64,000 nt of DNA, from contig NZ_CP154840.1 of assembly GCF_047301505.1 (NCBI RefSeq), forward strand, positions 3,162,001 to 3,226,000. The letters run 5' to 3'. The notes beneath the pieces were generated by a model, which was given only the letters and a program-made list of their open reading frames with translations, made no database searches and was not told where the DNA came from. Below, piece after piece: positions 1 through 9,220 of this stretch (its first letter is position 1; every line of letters begins with the position of its first letter). The translations under genes and the position numbers were made by a program. Source of the DNA: Lysinibacillus_B sp031181585 (GTDB lineage Bacteria; Bacillota; Bacilli; Bacillales_A; Planococcaceae).

Positions 1-560
1 TTAATAATGGCCTCATAATCCAATTGACCTAGTTCTGTCCGTAAAATAGAGTAAATAAACTCTTCCATTCGACGCTCTGCATTTGGTAATGTCCGCGCAT
101 TGGAAATCAACGCTTTTGGATCTACTACACGCCAAACAGCATAATTATCAATAATGATTCGTTTTTTATCCTTCGTGTTAATCTCTTCTTCTGTCATATC
201 ATACGTCATAAGGTTTTTCGGTAGTGTTTCAATGCGCTGAATAAAAGGTATTTTCATATGAATGCCTGGTTTATTTTGATATTTCACTACTTCACCAAAT
301 TGACGGACAACCTTATATTCGTTTTCCTTGACGACATAGATATTCGTGATAGCGATAATAAGCGCAAGTACAATCACTGCTCCAGCCACGATAGATGTAG
401 TCAATTGTTTTACATTCCGCGGCTTTTTAGATTTAGGAACAGTCTGCTGATCAGCTGGCTTTGAATTTTGCTGTTCATTATCATCCATTCGATTATGCGG
501 TTTCTGATTTTTACTGCCGAATAGATTACGTACAAACTCATCCAGGTTTTTATTGCTCAT
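1..560 (-). CDS. hflC: HflC-like membrane protease modulator (3' end outside window)
   Basis: SPFH/prohibitin-family protein, membrane partner of HflK that modulates FtsH proteolysis (family knowledge). Read from the ATG at 558-560: a charged cytoplasmic N-terminus of about 55 residues, one membrane helix (VIVLALIIAI region), then the band-7 core with YVVKENEYKVVRQFGEVV, PGIHMKIPFI and the HflC-type segment IDNYAVWRVVDP. About 186 codons lie in the window and the gene runs off the left edge. Its start overlaps the end of hflK by 11 bp, so the two are translationally coupled. The identity as HflC rather than HflK rests on the core sequence and on being second in the operon. Confidence 0.85.
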   Translation of the reverse strand, partial: MSNKNLDEFVRNLFGSKNQKPHNRMDDNEQQNSKPADQQTVPKSKKPRNVKQLTTSIVAGAVIVLALIIAITNIYVVKENEYKVVRQFGEVVKYQNKPGIHMKIPFIQRIETLPKNLMTYDMTEEEINTKDKKRIIIDNYAVWRVVDPKALISNARTLPNAERRMEEFIYSILRTELGQLDYEAII

Positions 561-1509
561 TCGTATCGCTCCCTTCTGTCTTAGGCTGTGTTTGGGCCGG
601 CTGAATCGGCAAATACTTCAGCGTCTCCCCGTCATCATTCATAATGTAAATTTGAGCGTTTGGCAATACTGCTTCAAGCGTTTCAATGACAAGACGATCA
701 CGCGTAATTTCCTGATTTCCTCTATATTGTTCGTAAAGCTTGTTGAAGACGGCTACTTCTCCTCTTGCTTGTTCAATACGGGCCGTTTTTTCCCCTTCTG
801 CCCGGGAATTGATGGCAGCCTTTTCCCCTTCTGCTTCACTTTCTTTTTGATTTTGGTATTTTTCTGCTTCATTTGTCTTTGTATTCTTCGTTTCACGTGC
901 ATCTGTTACGGCAGTGAAGGCCGCTCGTACTTCTTTATTTGGCAGCTCTACATCCTGCAGCTTTACGCCAAGTATGCTAATACCAATATCATATTTTTTA
1001 AGTAAATCTACTAATAAGTCTCGCGTATGCGCCTCGATATCCGCTTTCCCATCTGTTAAGGCGTCGTCAATTGTCGAGCTGCCGATGACCGAACGGATAG
1101 CGCTCGAAGTTGCACTATGCAAGATTTCTTCCGGATCCTGAGAATTAAACAAATATTTTTTCGGTTCAACAATACGCCATTGAACAACTAAATCGGTCAG
1201 GACGATATTTTCATCTCCCGTAATCATTTTCGCATCAGAGCCTACTGTATTGAGAGACCCATCTTCTTTTTCTTCATATCCAAACTTTAAGCTATATGTT
1301 TCCTTAGATAAAACCTCTGCTTTTTGAATTGGCCAAGGCAGTTTGAAATGCAATCCTGGCTCTGTAATAACATCATTCGCCTGGCCGAATGTAATGACAA
1401 CCGCCTGTTCCGACTCATCGACTGTATACCATGAAGTAGTGACAGCAAGAATGGCCAGGACGGCAAAAAGCGTCAGCCCGATCCACATTAGTGTTCGTTT
1501 TACACTCAT
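550..1509 (-). CDS. hflK: HflK-like membrane protease modulator
   Basis: SPFH/band-7 protein that forms a complex with HflC around the FtsH protease (family knowledge). 319 residues: N-terminal membrane helix at about 8-27, band-7 domain from WYTVDESEQAVVITFG, then an alanine/glutamate-rich coiled-coil region (AEKYQNQKESEAEGEKAAI) and a polar tail ending TEGSDTNEQ. HflK hallmarks are the PGLHFKLPWPIQ and YLFNSQDPEEILHSATSSA segments. First gene of the hflK-hflC pair, with the ATG preceded by GGGGG-type ribosome-binding sequence. No membrane protease gene is visible in the window. Confidence 0.88.
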   Translation of the reverse strand: MSVKRTLMWIGLTLFAVLAILAVTTSWYTVDESEQAVVITFGQANDVITEPGLHFKLPWPIQKAEVLSKETYSLKFGYEEKEDGSLNTVGSDAKMITGDENIVLTDLVVQWRIVEPKKYLFNSQDPEEILHSATSSAIRSVIGSSTIDDALTDGKADIEAHTRDLLVDLLKKYDIGISILGVKLQDVELPNKEVRAAFTAVTDARETKNTKTNEAEKYQNQKESEAEGEKAAINSRAEGEKTARIEQARGEVAVFNKLYEQYRGNQEITRDRLVIETLEAVLPNAQIYIMNDDGETLKYLPIQPAQTQPKTEGSDTNEQ

Positions 1510-1685
1510 TTTGAAACCCCCTTTTTCTATGTATAGTACATATACGGGCTTTCCTAGGAGAAAGTTTCGAAAATATCAAAAAAAGGAAATATGCAAAAAC
1601 ATTTCAAAACACTGCTCTATTACTAAGGAGGTTTGAAAAAACAATTACGGCGGCTTACTTCTTATTGAGCGCGTCTAAGAAAAAT

Positions 1686-1755
1686 AGAGCTATTCAGGAA
1701 ACTTACACTTTCCGAATAGCTCTATAGAAAAAAGCATTGTATTAAGATGCTTTTT
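1686..1755 (-). terminator. Double hairpin terminator downstream of phoPR
   Basis: Two successive stem-loops lie between phoR and hflK. The outer one pairs AAAAAGCAT with ATGCTTTTT (1729-1755) and is followed on the minus strand by six T. A second longer stem (agagctattc/gaatagctct, 1686-1723) follows. Together they should separate phoPR transcription from hflK-hflC. Confidence 0.75.
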
Positions 1756-1879
1756 GGGGGGGTGAAGGGAAAAGCCCCGATTACTCACAGGACTTTCATT
1801 TATTCGAAACATGGGGGTTTCTAATCATTACTATAAACCCTCACTTTTAATGCAGCGTTTCGATATTGTAAATTTCTTG

Positions 1880-3424
1880 TTAAGGTGTATGGAGAGGGAG
1901 CATTACACGCATTGTTGTTCCTTTCCCTACTTCACTCTCTACTTGTATTTTTCCATGATGAGCTTCTACAAGGTGTTTCACAATCGCAAGGCCAAGGCCA
2001 GTGCCGCCAGAGTCTCGGCTGCGGGCACGGTCTACCCGATAAAAACGTTCAAATACTCGTGGAATTTCACTTTTCTTGATACCAATGCCTTCATCAATAA
2101 TTTCTACTACACCCCATTTGTCCTTTTCGAATAACCTGATCGTAACGGTTGTCTCTTCGAAAGAATACATGATCGCATTAAAGATGAGGTTAGTGAAAAT
2201 TTGGATAAGACGATTGGCATCCCCTTCTACTACTATCTCTTTCGTAAAATCAACACGGAACTGCATATTCTTCTGTTCCAGGCGTTGGGCCGTTAAATCT
2301 GCTGCTCTAACAAGCACTTCCTGCAATGGAGTAGGAATGATATCTACAGAGAAGCCATGCTGCTCTATTTTAGAAAGCTCTAATAAATCCTGGATGAGGA
2401 TCTGCAGGCGATTGCTCTCTTGATGAATAATTTCCAAGAAGGACAATGCCATTCCTTCATCTTTATATGCACCGTCCAGCAAGGTTTCAGAAAAGCCTTT
2501 GATAGAAGTAATCGGCGTTCGCAGCTCGTGAGAAACGTTCGCTACAAAATCTTTTCGAATTTGCTCAAGCCTTACAAGCTCAGAAACATCATGCATGACG
2601 ATCACGACACCTAACCAACGGCCATGCTCCCCTACTACAGGGGCCCCATATGCAAGCTTGTAAGTAATCTCTTGAAGTACTTCCATTTCAAGCTGTTTAC
2701 GATACGGCATCTCCGTTAGGAACACATGATCAATAAACGATTCCAGCTCAGGGGGTAAATTAAGGGACAGGAAGCTTTTCTCCTGCACGTCATCATAGCG
2801 GTAGCCAAATCGTTCTAAAAATACTTTATTAACGATTGATACGTGCCCCCCGCGATCGATCATCAGCAGTGCACTGCCCATATTTTCAATTAATGTTTTT
2901 AAACGCTCTTCCTCTATCTCACGGGTTTTTGTAATGTCCTGCAAGTTGCGGGCCAAAATATTGATAGAGTTTCGAAGCTCTACTACTGTTTTGGGGCCAT
3001 TTGCGAATGCTCTGGCGCGATAATTGCCTACAGCGAGCTCATGCGCTGTCCTTGTCACATTTTCAATTGGTTCTACAAAATTCTGAATCATCTTTTTTGT
3101 GACGATGCTGATCAGTAAAAATGAAATAGCCAATATAAATAATAATACAATCGCTAATCTTGCTTTCATTTCCGTAATAAAGTTGCCTTCGATCTGCAAG
3201 CCATGTGTTTTTAATAGCGCCTGCTCCTGCGAATAAGAGATGTCAATTTCCCGTTCTTCAATTACGTCCAGCATCCGCTGCTGGGCCTGCTCTGTATTTT
3301 CATTAATATAAGATTCGGCATAAAAAGGAAAAAGCTGACCTATTACAAAGCCTAGGACAGCTAATATGATACCTACTAAACAAACAAATGAAAAAAACAA
3401 GCCATTGCTCATCGATTTTTTCAT
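1880..3424 (-). CDS. phoR: PhoR sensor histidine kinase
   Basis: Membrane histidine kinase of the phosphate-starvation two-component system, partner of PhoP. 514 residues: TM1 about 9-31, a short extracytoplasmic loop of about 55 residues, TM2 about 88-108, HAMP about 110-165, a cytoplasmic PAS domain about 170-285, the H-box SHELRTP, N-box NLIFNAI, G1 DEGIGI and G2 GGTGLGLAIV. It overlaps phoP by 4 bp (ATGA). The external loop is much shorter than in B. subtilis PhoR (579 residues as I recall), while the cytoplasmic PAS is present, so sensing is probably cytoplasmic or membrane-proximal (inference). Confidence 0.92.
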   Translation of the reverse strand: MKKSMSNGLFFSFVCLVGIILAVLGFVIGQLFPFYAESYINENTEQAQQRMLDVIEEREIDISYSQEQALLKTHGLQIEGNFITEMKARLAIVLLFILAISFLLISIVTKKMIQNFVEPIENVTRTAHELAVGNYRARAFANGPKTVVELRNSINILARNLQDITKTREIEEERLKTLIENMGSALLMIDRGGHVSIVNKVFLERFGYRYDDVQEKSFLSLNLPPELESFIDHVFLTEMPYRKQLEMEVLQEITYKLAYGAPVVGEHGRWLGVVIVMHDVSELVRLEQIRKDFVANVSHELRTPITSIKGFSETLLDGAYKDEGMALSFLEIIHQESNRLQILIQDLLELSKIEQHGFSVDIIPTPLQEVLVRAADLTAQRLEQKNMQFRVDFTKEIVVEGDANRLIQIFTNLIFNAIMYSFEETTVTIRLFEKDKWGVVEIIDEGIGIKKSEIPRVFERFYRVDRARSRDSGGTGLGLAIVKHLVEAHHGKIQVESEVGKGTTMRVMLPLHTP

Positions 3425-4131
3425 TTTTTCGGCTCCTCGAATTTATAGCCTAGCCCTCGTATTGTTTTAATGAAGATAGGTTTTCGGCTATTTTCTTCAA
3501 TTTTTTCACGCAGATGACTAATATGCACATCTACAATTCGTGTATCACCGGCAAAATCATAGTTCCATACAGCACTAAGCAGCTGATCACGAGTCAATAC
3601 CCGATTCTTATTTTCCAGTAAGTACACAAGCAGTTCAAATTCCTTTGGCGTAAATTCAAGCGTTTCTTCGCCAAGGAAAGCCTCAAATCGGTCGGGATAT
3701 ACCTTTAGATCACCATACTCATATGATACTTCTGATTTTTCAGTCTCTTCTTCTAATGGAGACGGTGTAAATCTACGGAGAACAGCCTTCACGCGTGCAA
3801 TAACCTCACGGGGACTAAAAGGCTTCGTCATGTAGTCATCTGCCCCAAGCTCCAGGCCCAGCACTTTATCGAATTCATCATCCCGTGCCGTCAGCATAAT
3901 AATCGGTATATTCTTTCTTTCACTACGCAGCTCCTTACACACTTCCATACCATCTAATGTAGGAAGCATTAAATCAAGGATCAATAAATCCGGTGATTCC
4001 TTCATTGCCATTTGCAATCCAATTTTCCCATCATGCGCAAGAAGCACATGAAATCCTGCTTGCTCTAAATTATATTTTAACAACGTTGCAATCGATACTT
4101 CATCTTCCACTACTAAAATTGTTTTTGCCAT
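3421..4131 (-). CDS. phoP: PhoP response regulator
   Basis: OmpR-family response regulator that activates phosphate-starvation genes when phosphorylated by PhoR. 236 residues: receiver domain 1-120 with acidic pocket E9/D10/E11, phosphoacceptor D53 (LILDLMLP) and K102-region KPFSPRE. The winged-helix DNA-binding domain about 135-232 has FTPKEFELL and TRIVDVHISHLREKIE. First gene of the phoP-phoR pair. Located after mdh and a MaoC-like gene, the usual Bacillales arrangement. Confidence 0.94.
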   Translation of the reverse strand: MAKTILVVEDEVSIATLLKYNLEQAGFHVLLAHDGKIGLQMAMKESPDLLILDLMLPTLDGMEVCKELRSERKNIPIIMLTARDDEFDKVLGLELGADDYMTKPFSPREVIARVKAVLRRFTPSPLEEETEKSEVSYEYGDLKVYPDRFEAFLGEETLEFTPKEFELLVYLLENKNRVLTRDQLLSAVWNYDFAGDTRIVDVHISHLREKIEENSRKPIFIKTIRGLGYKFEEPKK

Positions 4132-4176
4132 TTACTACGCCTCCAAAAATGATCTGAAACCCCCATTTCAAACCCT

Positions 4177-4611
4177 TTAATATGGAGGATTAACCTTCAC
4201 AACACCCTCGATAATAGGATCTCTATTTGCGTTGAATGCTTTTACCCCAACGTCCACTACGTGATTCACCACATCTACGCCATTCACTTGTAGAGTAAAA
4301 TCAATTGTCTCGTAATGATATGCCGGCTTTAAAAAAGTGAGCTGCTGTTCCAGGATATGTGAGCCAGGGCCCGGCATATGCTTTGAAATGGCAGATGTAA
4401 TAATACCATTCAACATGATTGCTGGTACAATTGGTGCTTTAAATGGTGTATCAGCCGCATATTCATGCTGAATATAAAGCGGGTTGCTATCATTTGTTAG
4501 TCCTAAATACAAAAGAAGATCTTTATCCTCAATCGTTTCTGTCAAATGCAGTTTTTCACCAACAAGTATTTCATCAATCCTTTTTCCTAACCTGCTTTTC
4601 TTTTGCAGCAA
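4177..4611 (-). CDS. MaoC-like hotdog-fold protein
   Basis: Single hotdog-domain protein of the MaoC dehydratase family, 144 residues. Family members hydrate enoyl-CoA thioesters, but the substrate here is unknown. Visible features are the conserved segment LTNDSNPLYIQHEYA, which carries the family's catalytic-type Asp/His positions, and the hydrophobic core PAIMLNGIITSAISK. The reading frame that matches the family begins with TTG at 4611, about 11 nt after an AAGGGG sequence. An ATG at 4613-4615 has better spacing but is out of frame and gives only 13 codons. The gene sits between mdh and phoP, as in many Bacillales. Confidence 0.75.
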   Translation of the reverse strand: MLQKKSRLGKRIDEILVGEKLHLTETIEDKDLLLYLGLTNDSNPLYIQHEYAADTPFKAPIVPAIMLNGIITSAISKHMPGPGSHILEQQLTFLKPAYHYETIDFTLQVNGVDVVNHVVDVGVKAFNANRDPIIEGVVKVNPPY

Positions 4612-4742
4612 ACATTACGCAACCCCTTCATCTACTGAGATTACTTTCATAGTAACAAGTTTTAGAAAAAAGTACAATTAGCCAAATGAATCATCCATTG
4701 ATTTTTAAAAATAAAATGGAAATCTGCTTATTTTAAAAGAAA

Positions 4743-4786
4743 AAGCTGTCAACAAAGCCCCTTAAAAACGGCTTGTTAAACAGCTC
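4743..4786 (-). terminator. Terminator downstream of mdh
   Basis: Imperfect stem pairing agctgt..aaca..agcc with ggct..tgtt..acagct, followed on the minus strand by a T-rich run. It lies 18-60 nt past the mdh stop codon. Confidence 0.7.
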
Positions 4787-4803
4787 TTTTCCCAGTAGAA
4801 AAT

Positions 4804-5742
4804 TTAAGTTAAGACTTTCATGACATTCCGCACTGCTTCCGCAGATACATCTAACGCTGCCTTTTCCTTTTCACTTAACTCAAGTTCAAAGATTTTTTCG
4901 ATGCCATCAGCACCTAGTAAAGTTGGTACTCCTAAATACAGATTGTTATAGCCATATTCACCTTCTAAATAAGCAATGGAAGGTAATATACGTTTTTGAT
5001 CTTTAATAATTGCTTCAGTCATTTCAATTAATGCTGCGGCAGGAGCATAGTATGCTGAACCATTACCTAGCAGGTTAACGATTTCAGCCCCGCCGTTACG
5101 TGTCCGGTCTACAATTTCAGCTAACCGATCGGCAGGAATTAATGTTTCCAATGGAATACCGCCAGCAAATGAATAGCGAGTGAGTGGAACCATTGTATCA
5201 CCATGGCCGCCTAATACGAATCCCGTGATGTCTTTTACAGAGATATTCAGCTCTTCAGCAACGAATGCGCGGAAACGGGCTGTATCTAGGACACCAGATT
5301 GTCCAATTACGCGGTTTTTAGGAAATCCTGTAGTCTTATAAACAGTGTAAGTCATTGCATCGACCGGATTTGTTAGGACTAGGATGATTGCATTAGGCGA
5401 ATATTTCGCAATCTGCTCAGATACAGAAATCATTACTTTTTGGTTGATCTGAACTAAATCATCACGGCTCATACCCGGCTTTCTTGCAACTCCAGCTGTA
5501 ATGATGACAACGTCAGAATCGGCCGTGTCGGCATAATCAGACGTACCTTTCACATACGAATCATATCCTTGTACTGGAGCAGCTTCCCACATATCCAACG
5601 CTTTACCTTTTGTCGGATTTTCAGCTGTCGGTATATCGACCAATACTACATCACCAAGTTCTTTTTGTGCCGCCAGAAAAGCAGCAGTAGCTCCAGTGAA
5701 CCCTCCACCAATTACAGAGATCTTTTTACGTTTCAAAGCCAT
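4804..5742 (-). CDS. mdh: Malate dehydrogenase
   Basis: NAD-dependent L-malate to oxaloacetate oxidation in the TCA cycle. 312 residues, usual length for the LDH-like MDH of Bacillales. N-terminal nucleotide-binding loop GGGFTGATAA; substrate-binding arginines in ARKPGMSRDDL and TARFR; catalytic pair D (TNPVDAMT/DTARFR region) and H (GGHGDTMVP). Start ATG at 5742 is preceded by AAAGGAG at proper distance. Unlike the compact citZ-icd-mdh cluster of B. subtilis, it is separated from icd by 760 bp, so it probably has its own promoter. Confidence 0.95.
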   Translation of the reverse strand: MALKRKKISVIGGGFTGATAAFLAAQKELGDVVLVDIPTAENPTKGKALDMWEAAPVQGYDSYVKGTSDYADTADSDVVIITAGVARKPGMSRDDLVQINQKVMISVSEQIAKYSPNAIILVLTNPVDAMTYTVYKTTGFPKNRVIGQSGVLDTARFRAFVAEELNISVKDITGFVLGGHGDTMVPLTRYSFAGGIPLETLIPADRLAEIVDRTRNGGAEIVNLLGNGSAYYAPAAALIEMTEAIIKDQKRILPSIAYLEGEYGYNNLYLGVPTLLGADGIEKIFELELSEKEKAALDVSAEAVRNVMKVLT

Positions 5743-6337
5743 TTGAATACGCTCCTTTATTTAAGGTATAGGTTTTACACTTTCCCGCTTTATTCTCTAC
5801 TCAACCATTAAAGCGGGTGGTTCCTGTGAAGACCAGTATATTTACCAGCTTCTTAATAGGTCAGCCCGTCATAATGACGGCTAGCAGAACAGCCAGCTGC
5901 TTTAGGCCTCTTGCATCGTAATCTTGAACATTGATCCGTCACACGTTTTATTCTACTCATTTTTACGCTTACGAATCGTGTGAAAAAAGAGAAGGTTTTT
6001 TTTATGTAGAAAGCTTTCTACTAGAATCCCGCCTCTTCTTTTTCAAAGAACAACTTCTGCCTTTAGTGTAGTGCATTCATTCAATTGATTCAATACTTGG
6101 CCTTTACTCTACCAATATTCGCCACATTTTCTGGCAGGAAAACGCTGGAACCGACTATCAAGATATTTGCCGACCGAAGACTGAAATCATTACGTCATCA
6201 ATTACGTCTTCCTGACTAACATCTCTTTTCCTAAAGCATGAACTTTACGGATGTCAACGATGCTTTCATCGCACTAAGGATGTTGATGTACATGTTCAAA
6301 TCTCTCTACCTTAGCAAATCTATACTTCTTATCCCAC
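5743..6337. other. Long non-coding stretch between icd and mdh, rich in dyads
   Basis: About 600 bp without a credible gene on either strand. Visible structures: a 9-bp stem with 16-nt loop (cccgcttta/taaagcggg, 5785-5817) just upstream of the mdh ribosome-binding site; a dyad around cgtcat/atgacg (5868-5880); a perfect 16-bp palindrome GTAGAAAGCTTTCTAC (6006-6021); and a hairpin with arms cgatg/catcg near 6258-6271. On the minus strand this would be mdh leader or promoter DNA. No known riboswitch class was recognised. Confidence 0.5.
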
Positions 6338-6374
6338 AAAAAAGAGGGAAGAGACTAGTCTCTTCCCTCTTTTT
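6338..6374 (-). terminator. Strong perfect-hairpin terminator after icd
   Basis: Near-perfect inverted repeat (aaaaaagagggaagagacta and its complement) with T-runs on both strands, 130 nt beyond the icd stop. A smaller stem tatagacag/ctgtctata (6401-6424) lies between. It could terminate transcription in either direction. Confidence 0.8.
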
Positions 6375-6504
6375 ATAATGCTTTGATATTTTCTATCCTT
6401 TATAGACAGGCCTTGCTGTCTATATGAATAGATTCATCAATAATTATCCAAAATTAAGTAATTTGTGATGAAATTCACATGTAATTACATGGAAAATCAA
6501 TGAA

Positions 6505-7767
6505 TTACAGGTTTTCGATTAATTTGTTAGCGAACTCTGAACATTTCACTTCTGTAGCGCCGTCCATTAAACGAGCGAAGTCATAAGTTACATACTTAGA
6601 AGAGATTGTTTTCTCTACAGATTTAGTGATCATGTCAGCAGCTTCTTGCCAGCCAAGGTGCTCAAGCATTAATACGCCTGAAAGTAAAACTGAAGATGGG
6701 TTTACTTTATCTTGACCTGCATATTTTGGAGCTGTACCGTGAGTAGCTTCGAAGATCGCATGACCAGTTACGTAGTTAATGTTAGCACCTGGAGCGATAC
6801 CGATACCACCAACTTGTGCAGCTAATGCATCAGAAATGTAGTCACCGTTTAAGTTCATTGTAGCTACTACATCGAACTCAGTTGGACGAGTTAAGATTTG
6901 TTGTAAGAAGATATCAGCGATAGAATCTTTTACGATGATTTTGCCTTCTGCAACAGCTTTTGATTGTGCTTCGTTAGCAGCAGCTTCGCCTTGCTCAGCT
7001 TTGATTGCATCGTATTGGTTCCAAGTGAATACTTTGTCGCCGAATTCTTTTTCAGCTAAATCGTAACCCCAAGTTTTGAAGCCGCCTTCTGTGAACTTCA
7101 TGATGTTACCTTTGTGTACTAAAGTAACAGTTGGTTTGTTGTGCTTGATTGCGTACTCAATTGCAGCACGAACTAAGCGCTCAGTACCTTCTTGAGATAC
7201 TGGTTTAATACCTAAACCAGAAGTTTCTGGGAAACGGATTTTGTTAACGCCAAGCTCAGTTTGTAAGAAATTTAATAATTTCTTTTGCTCATCTGAACCA
7301 GCTTTGTATTCGATACCTGCATAGATATCTTCTGTGTTTTCACGGAAGATAACCATTTCAACATCTTCTGGACGTTTAACTGGAGAAGGTACACCGTCAA
7401 AGTGACGTACTGGACGTAAGCATACATATAGGTCAAGTTCTTGACGTAATGCTACGTTTAGGGAACGGATACCGCCACCGATTGGAGTTGTTAAAGGACC
7501 TTTAATTGCGATTAAGTATTCGTTGATTTTATCTAAAGTTTCTTGTGGTAACCATTCACCAGTTTGGTTGAATGCTTTTTCACCAGCTAAAACTTCTAAC
7601 CATTCGATTTTCTTTTCACCATTGTAAGCTTTTTCTACAGCTGAATCGATAACACGAGAAGCTGCTGCCCAGATATCTGGACCAATACCGTCACCCTCGA
7701 TGAAAGGGATCACAGGATTGTTTGGCACGTTTAAAACGCCGTTTTCTACTACGATTTTGTTCGTCAT
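6505..7767 (-). CDS. icd: Isocitrate dehydrogenase (NADP-dependent)
   Basis: Oxidative decarboxylation of isocitrate to 2-oxoglutarate in the TCA cycle. 420 residues, the expected size for the bacterial NADP-dependent homodimer. Family motifs: IPFIEGDGIGPDIW near the N-terminus, the phospho-site/substrate loop GGGIRSLNVALRQELDLYVC, NTEDIYAGIEY, TLVHKGNIMKFTEG, NLNGDYISDALAAQVGG and the nucleotide-binding FEATHGTAPKYAG. Located 79 bp after citZ and probably co-transcribed. Confidence 0.95.
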   Translation of the reverse strand: MTNKIVVENGVLNVPNNPVIPFIEGDGIGPDIWAAASRVIDSAVEKAYNGEKKIEWLEVLAGEKAFNQTGEWLPQETLDKINEYLIAIKGPLTTPIGGGIRSLNVALRQELDLYVCLRPVRHFDGVPSPVKRPEDVEMVIFRENTEDIYAGIEYKAGSDEQKKLLNFLQTELGVNKIRFPETSGLGIKPVSQEGTERLVRAAIEYAIKHNKPTVTLVHKGNIMKFTEGGFKTWGYDLAEKEFGDKVFTWNQYDAIKAEQGEAAANEAQSKAVAEGKIIVKDSIADIFLQQILTRPTEFDVVATMNLNGDYISDALAAQVGGIGIAPGANINYVTGHAIFEATHGTAPKYAGQDKVNPSSVLLSGVLMLEHLGWQEAADMITKSVEKTISSKYVTYDFARLMDGATEVKCSEFANKLIENL

Positions 7768-7793
7768 GAATATTTGCCTCCTATATTCGAAAA

Positions 7794-7824
7794 TCTAGGA
7801 CTGCGTAAAGCACACAGTCCTAGA
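7794..7824 (-). other. Stem-loop between citZ and icd
   Basis: Ten-bp inverted repeat tctaggactg/cagtcctaga with an 11-nt loop in the 79-bp citZ-icd spacer. No T-run follows, so it is more likely an RNA-processing or partial-attenuation element than a full terminator (inference). Confidence 0.5.
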
Positions 7825-7846
7825 TTAGTTTAGCATATTTTCTAAA

Positions 7847-8962
7847 TTAGCGCTCGTTGATTGGAACGTATTTTTGCATTCCTGGTCCAACATATTCTGC
7901 ACGTGGACGGATCAAGCGGTTATTAGCATATTGCTCAAGGATATGTGCTACCCAACCTGAAGTACGAGATACTGCGAAGATTGGTGTGAATAAGTCATGT
8001 TCAATACCTAAAGAATCATAAACTGATGCTGAGAAGAAGTCTACGTTCGCTGGAAGACCTTTTTGTTCTACGATCATGTCGTGGATTTTCACTGACATTT
8101 CGTATAGTTCTGGTTTACCAGTTAAAGCAGTCAATTTTTGAGACATTTCACGTAAGTGTGGTGCACGTGGGTCGCCTTTGCGGTATACGCGGTGACCGAA
8201 TCCCATGATTTTCTCTTTGTTATCAAGTTTACCTTGGATGTAAGATTCTACGTTATCGATTGAACCGATTTCTGATAACATCTTCATAACTTGCTCGTTG
8301 GCACCGCCGTGTAATGGACCTTTTAATGCGCCAATTGCAGCAGTTACGCCAGAGTATACGTCAGATAATGTTGCTACACATACACGAGCTGTAAATGTAG
8401 AAGCGTTTAATTCGTGGTCAGCGTGTAAAATTAACGCTTTATCGAATGCTTCAATTGCGATTGCTTCTGGCTCTTCACCAGATAACATGTATAGGAAATT
8501 AGCTGCATAACCTAATTCTGGTTTTGGAGCTATTGGTTCTAAGCCTTTACGGATACGAGCGAAAGCAGTTACTACAGCAGCAATTTTCGCTTGTAAACGA
8601 ATTGCTTTACGGTAGTTTGCTTCTGGTTCCATAACATCAGCTTCTTCATCAAATGTACCAAGCATTGATACAGCCGTACGCAATGCAGCCATTGGATGTA
8701 CTGTGTTAAGCGGCATAGATTTGAATAGGTCATAAATCGCAGCCGGCACTTCCATATTATCTGCTAATTGTTGTTTTAACTCAGCAAGCTCGTCCTCTTT
8801 TGGTAAACGAGTATGCCATAATAAGTAGATAATTTCTTCAAAAGATGCGTTGTTTGTTAAATCGTCGATGTTGTAACCTACATATGTAAGTGTGTCATCG
8901 ATGATTGAACTGATTTTTGACTCCGCTGCTACGATGCCCTCTAAGCCTTTAGTTGTTGACAT
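7847..8962 (-). CDS. citZ: Citrate synthase
   Basis: Condenses oxaloacetate and acetyl-CoA to citrate. 371 residues from the chosen start MSTTKGLEGIVAAES, which aligns with the N-terminus of Bacillus CitZ and has AAGGAGCG 8 nt upstream. The open frame continues 22 codons further upstream without family similarity. Motifs: the catalytic histidines in LHADHELNAS and GPLHGGANEQV, the signature GFGHRVYRKGDPRA, and the C-terminal PRAEYVGP. First gene of the citZ-icd block, divergent from the membrane gene at 9221. Confidence 0.94.
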   Translation of the reverse strand: MSTTKGLEGIVAAESKISSIIDDTLTYVGYNIDDLTNNASFEEIIYLLWHTRLPKEDELAELKQQLADNMEVPAAIYDLFKSMPLNTVHPMAALRTAVSMLGTFDEEADVMEPEANYRKAIRLQAKIAAVVTAFARIRKGLEPIAPKPELGYAANFLYMLSGEEPEAIAIEAFDKALILHADHELNASTFTARVCVATLSDVYSGVTAAIGALKGPLHGGANEQVMKMLSEIGSIDNVESYIQGKLDNKEKIMGFGHRVYRKGDPRAPHLREMSQKLTALTGKPELYEMSVKIHDMIVEQKGLPANVDFFSASVYDSLGIEHDLFTPIFAVSRTSGWVAHILEQYANNRLIRPRAEYVGPGMQKYVPINER

Positions 8963-9220
8963 AGTAAATCGCTCCTTCATGATATAGTTGTTTTGTAAGT
9001 GCTTTCTTTTTTTATAAGATAAAAGCACCTATAGTTCTGCTCAATGAACCTATAAGTAAATCGCTTACATGTACCATTATAATCAATTTTGACGGCTTTG
9101 TGAATGAAAAGCGACGAATTTAAGAAAATCGCGCATGACATATAAAAATAGTGCTTTATAGAGAAAATCGAGATTCAAACGAGATATACATTGCATAAAA
9201 TAGGGGTGAGCCGTTTTCAA

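Noticed and set aside
550..1509. Calling the 319-residue protein HflC and the partial one HflK
   Set aside because: The AEKYQNQKESEAEGEKAA region and YLFNSQDPEEIL segment fit HflK, while IDNYAVWRVVDP fits HflC; gene order hflK-hflC agrees.
6238..6381. 47-codon plus-strand frame MNFTDVNDAF...
   Set aside because: No ribosome-binding site, and it extends through the icd terminator hairpin.
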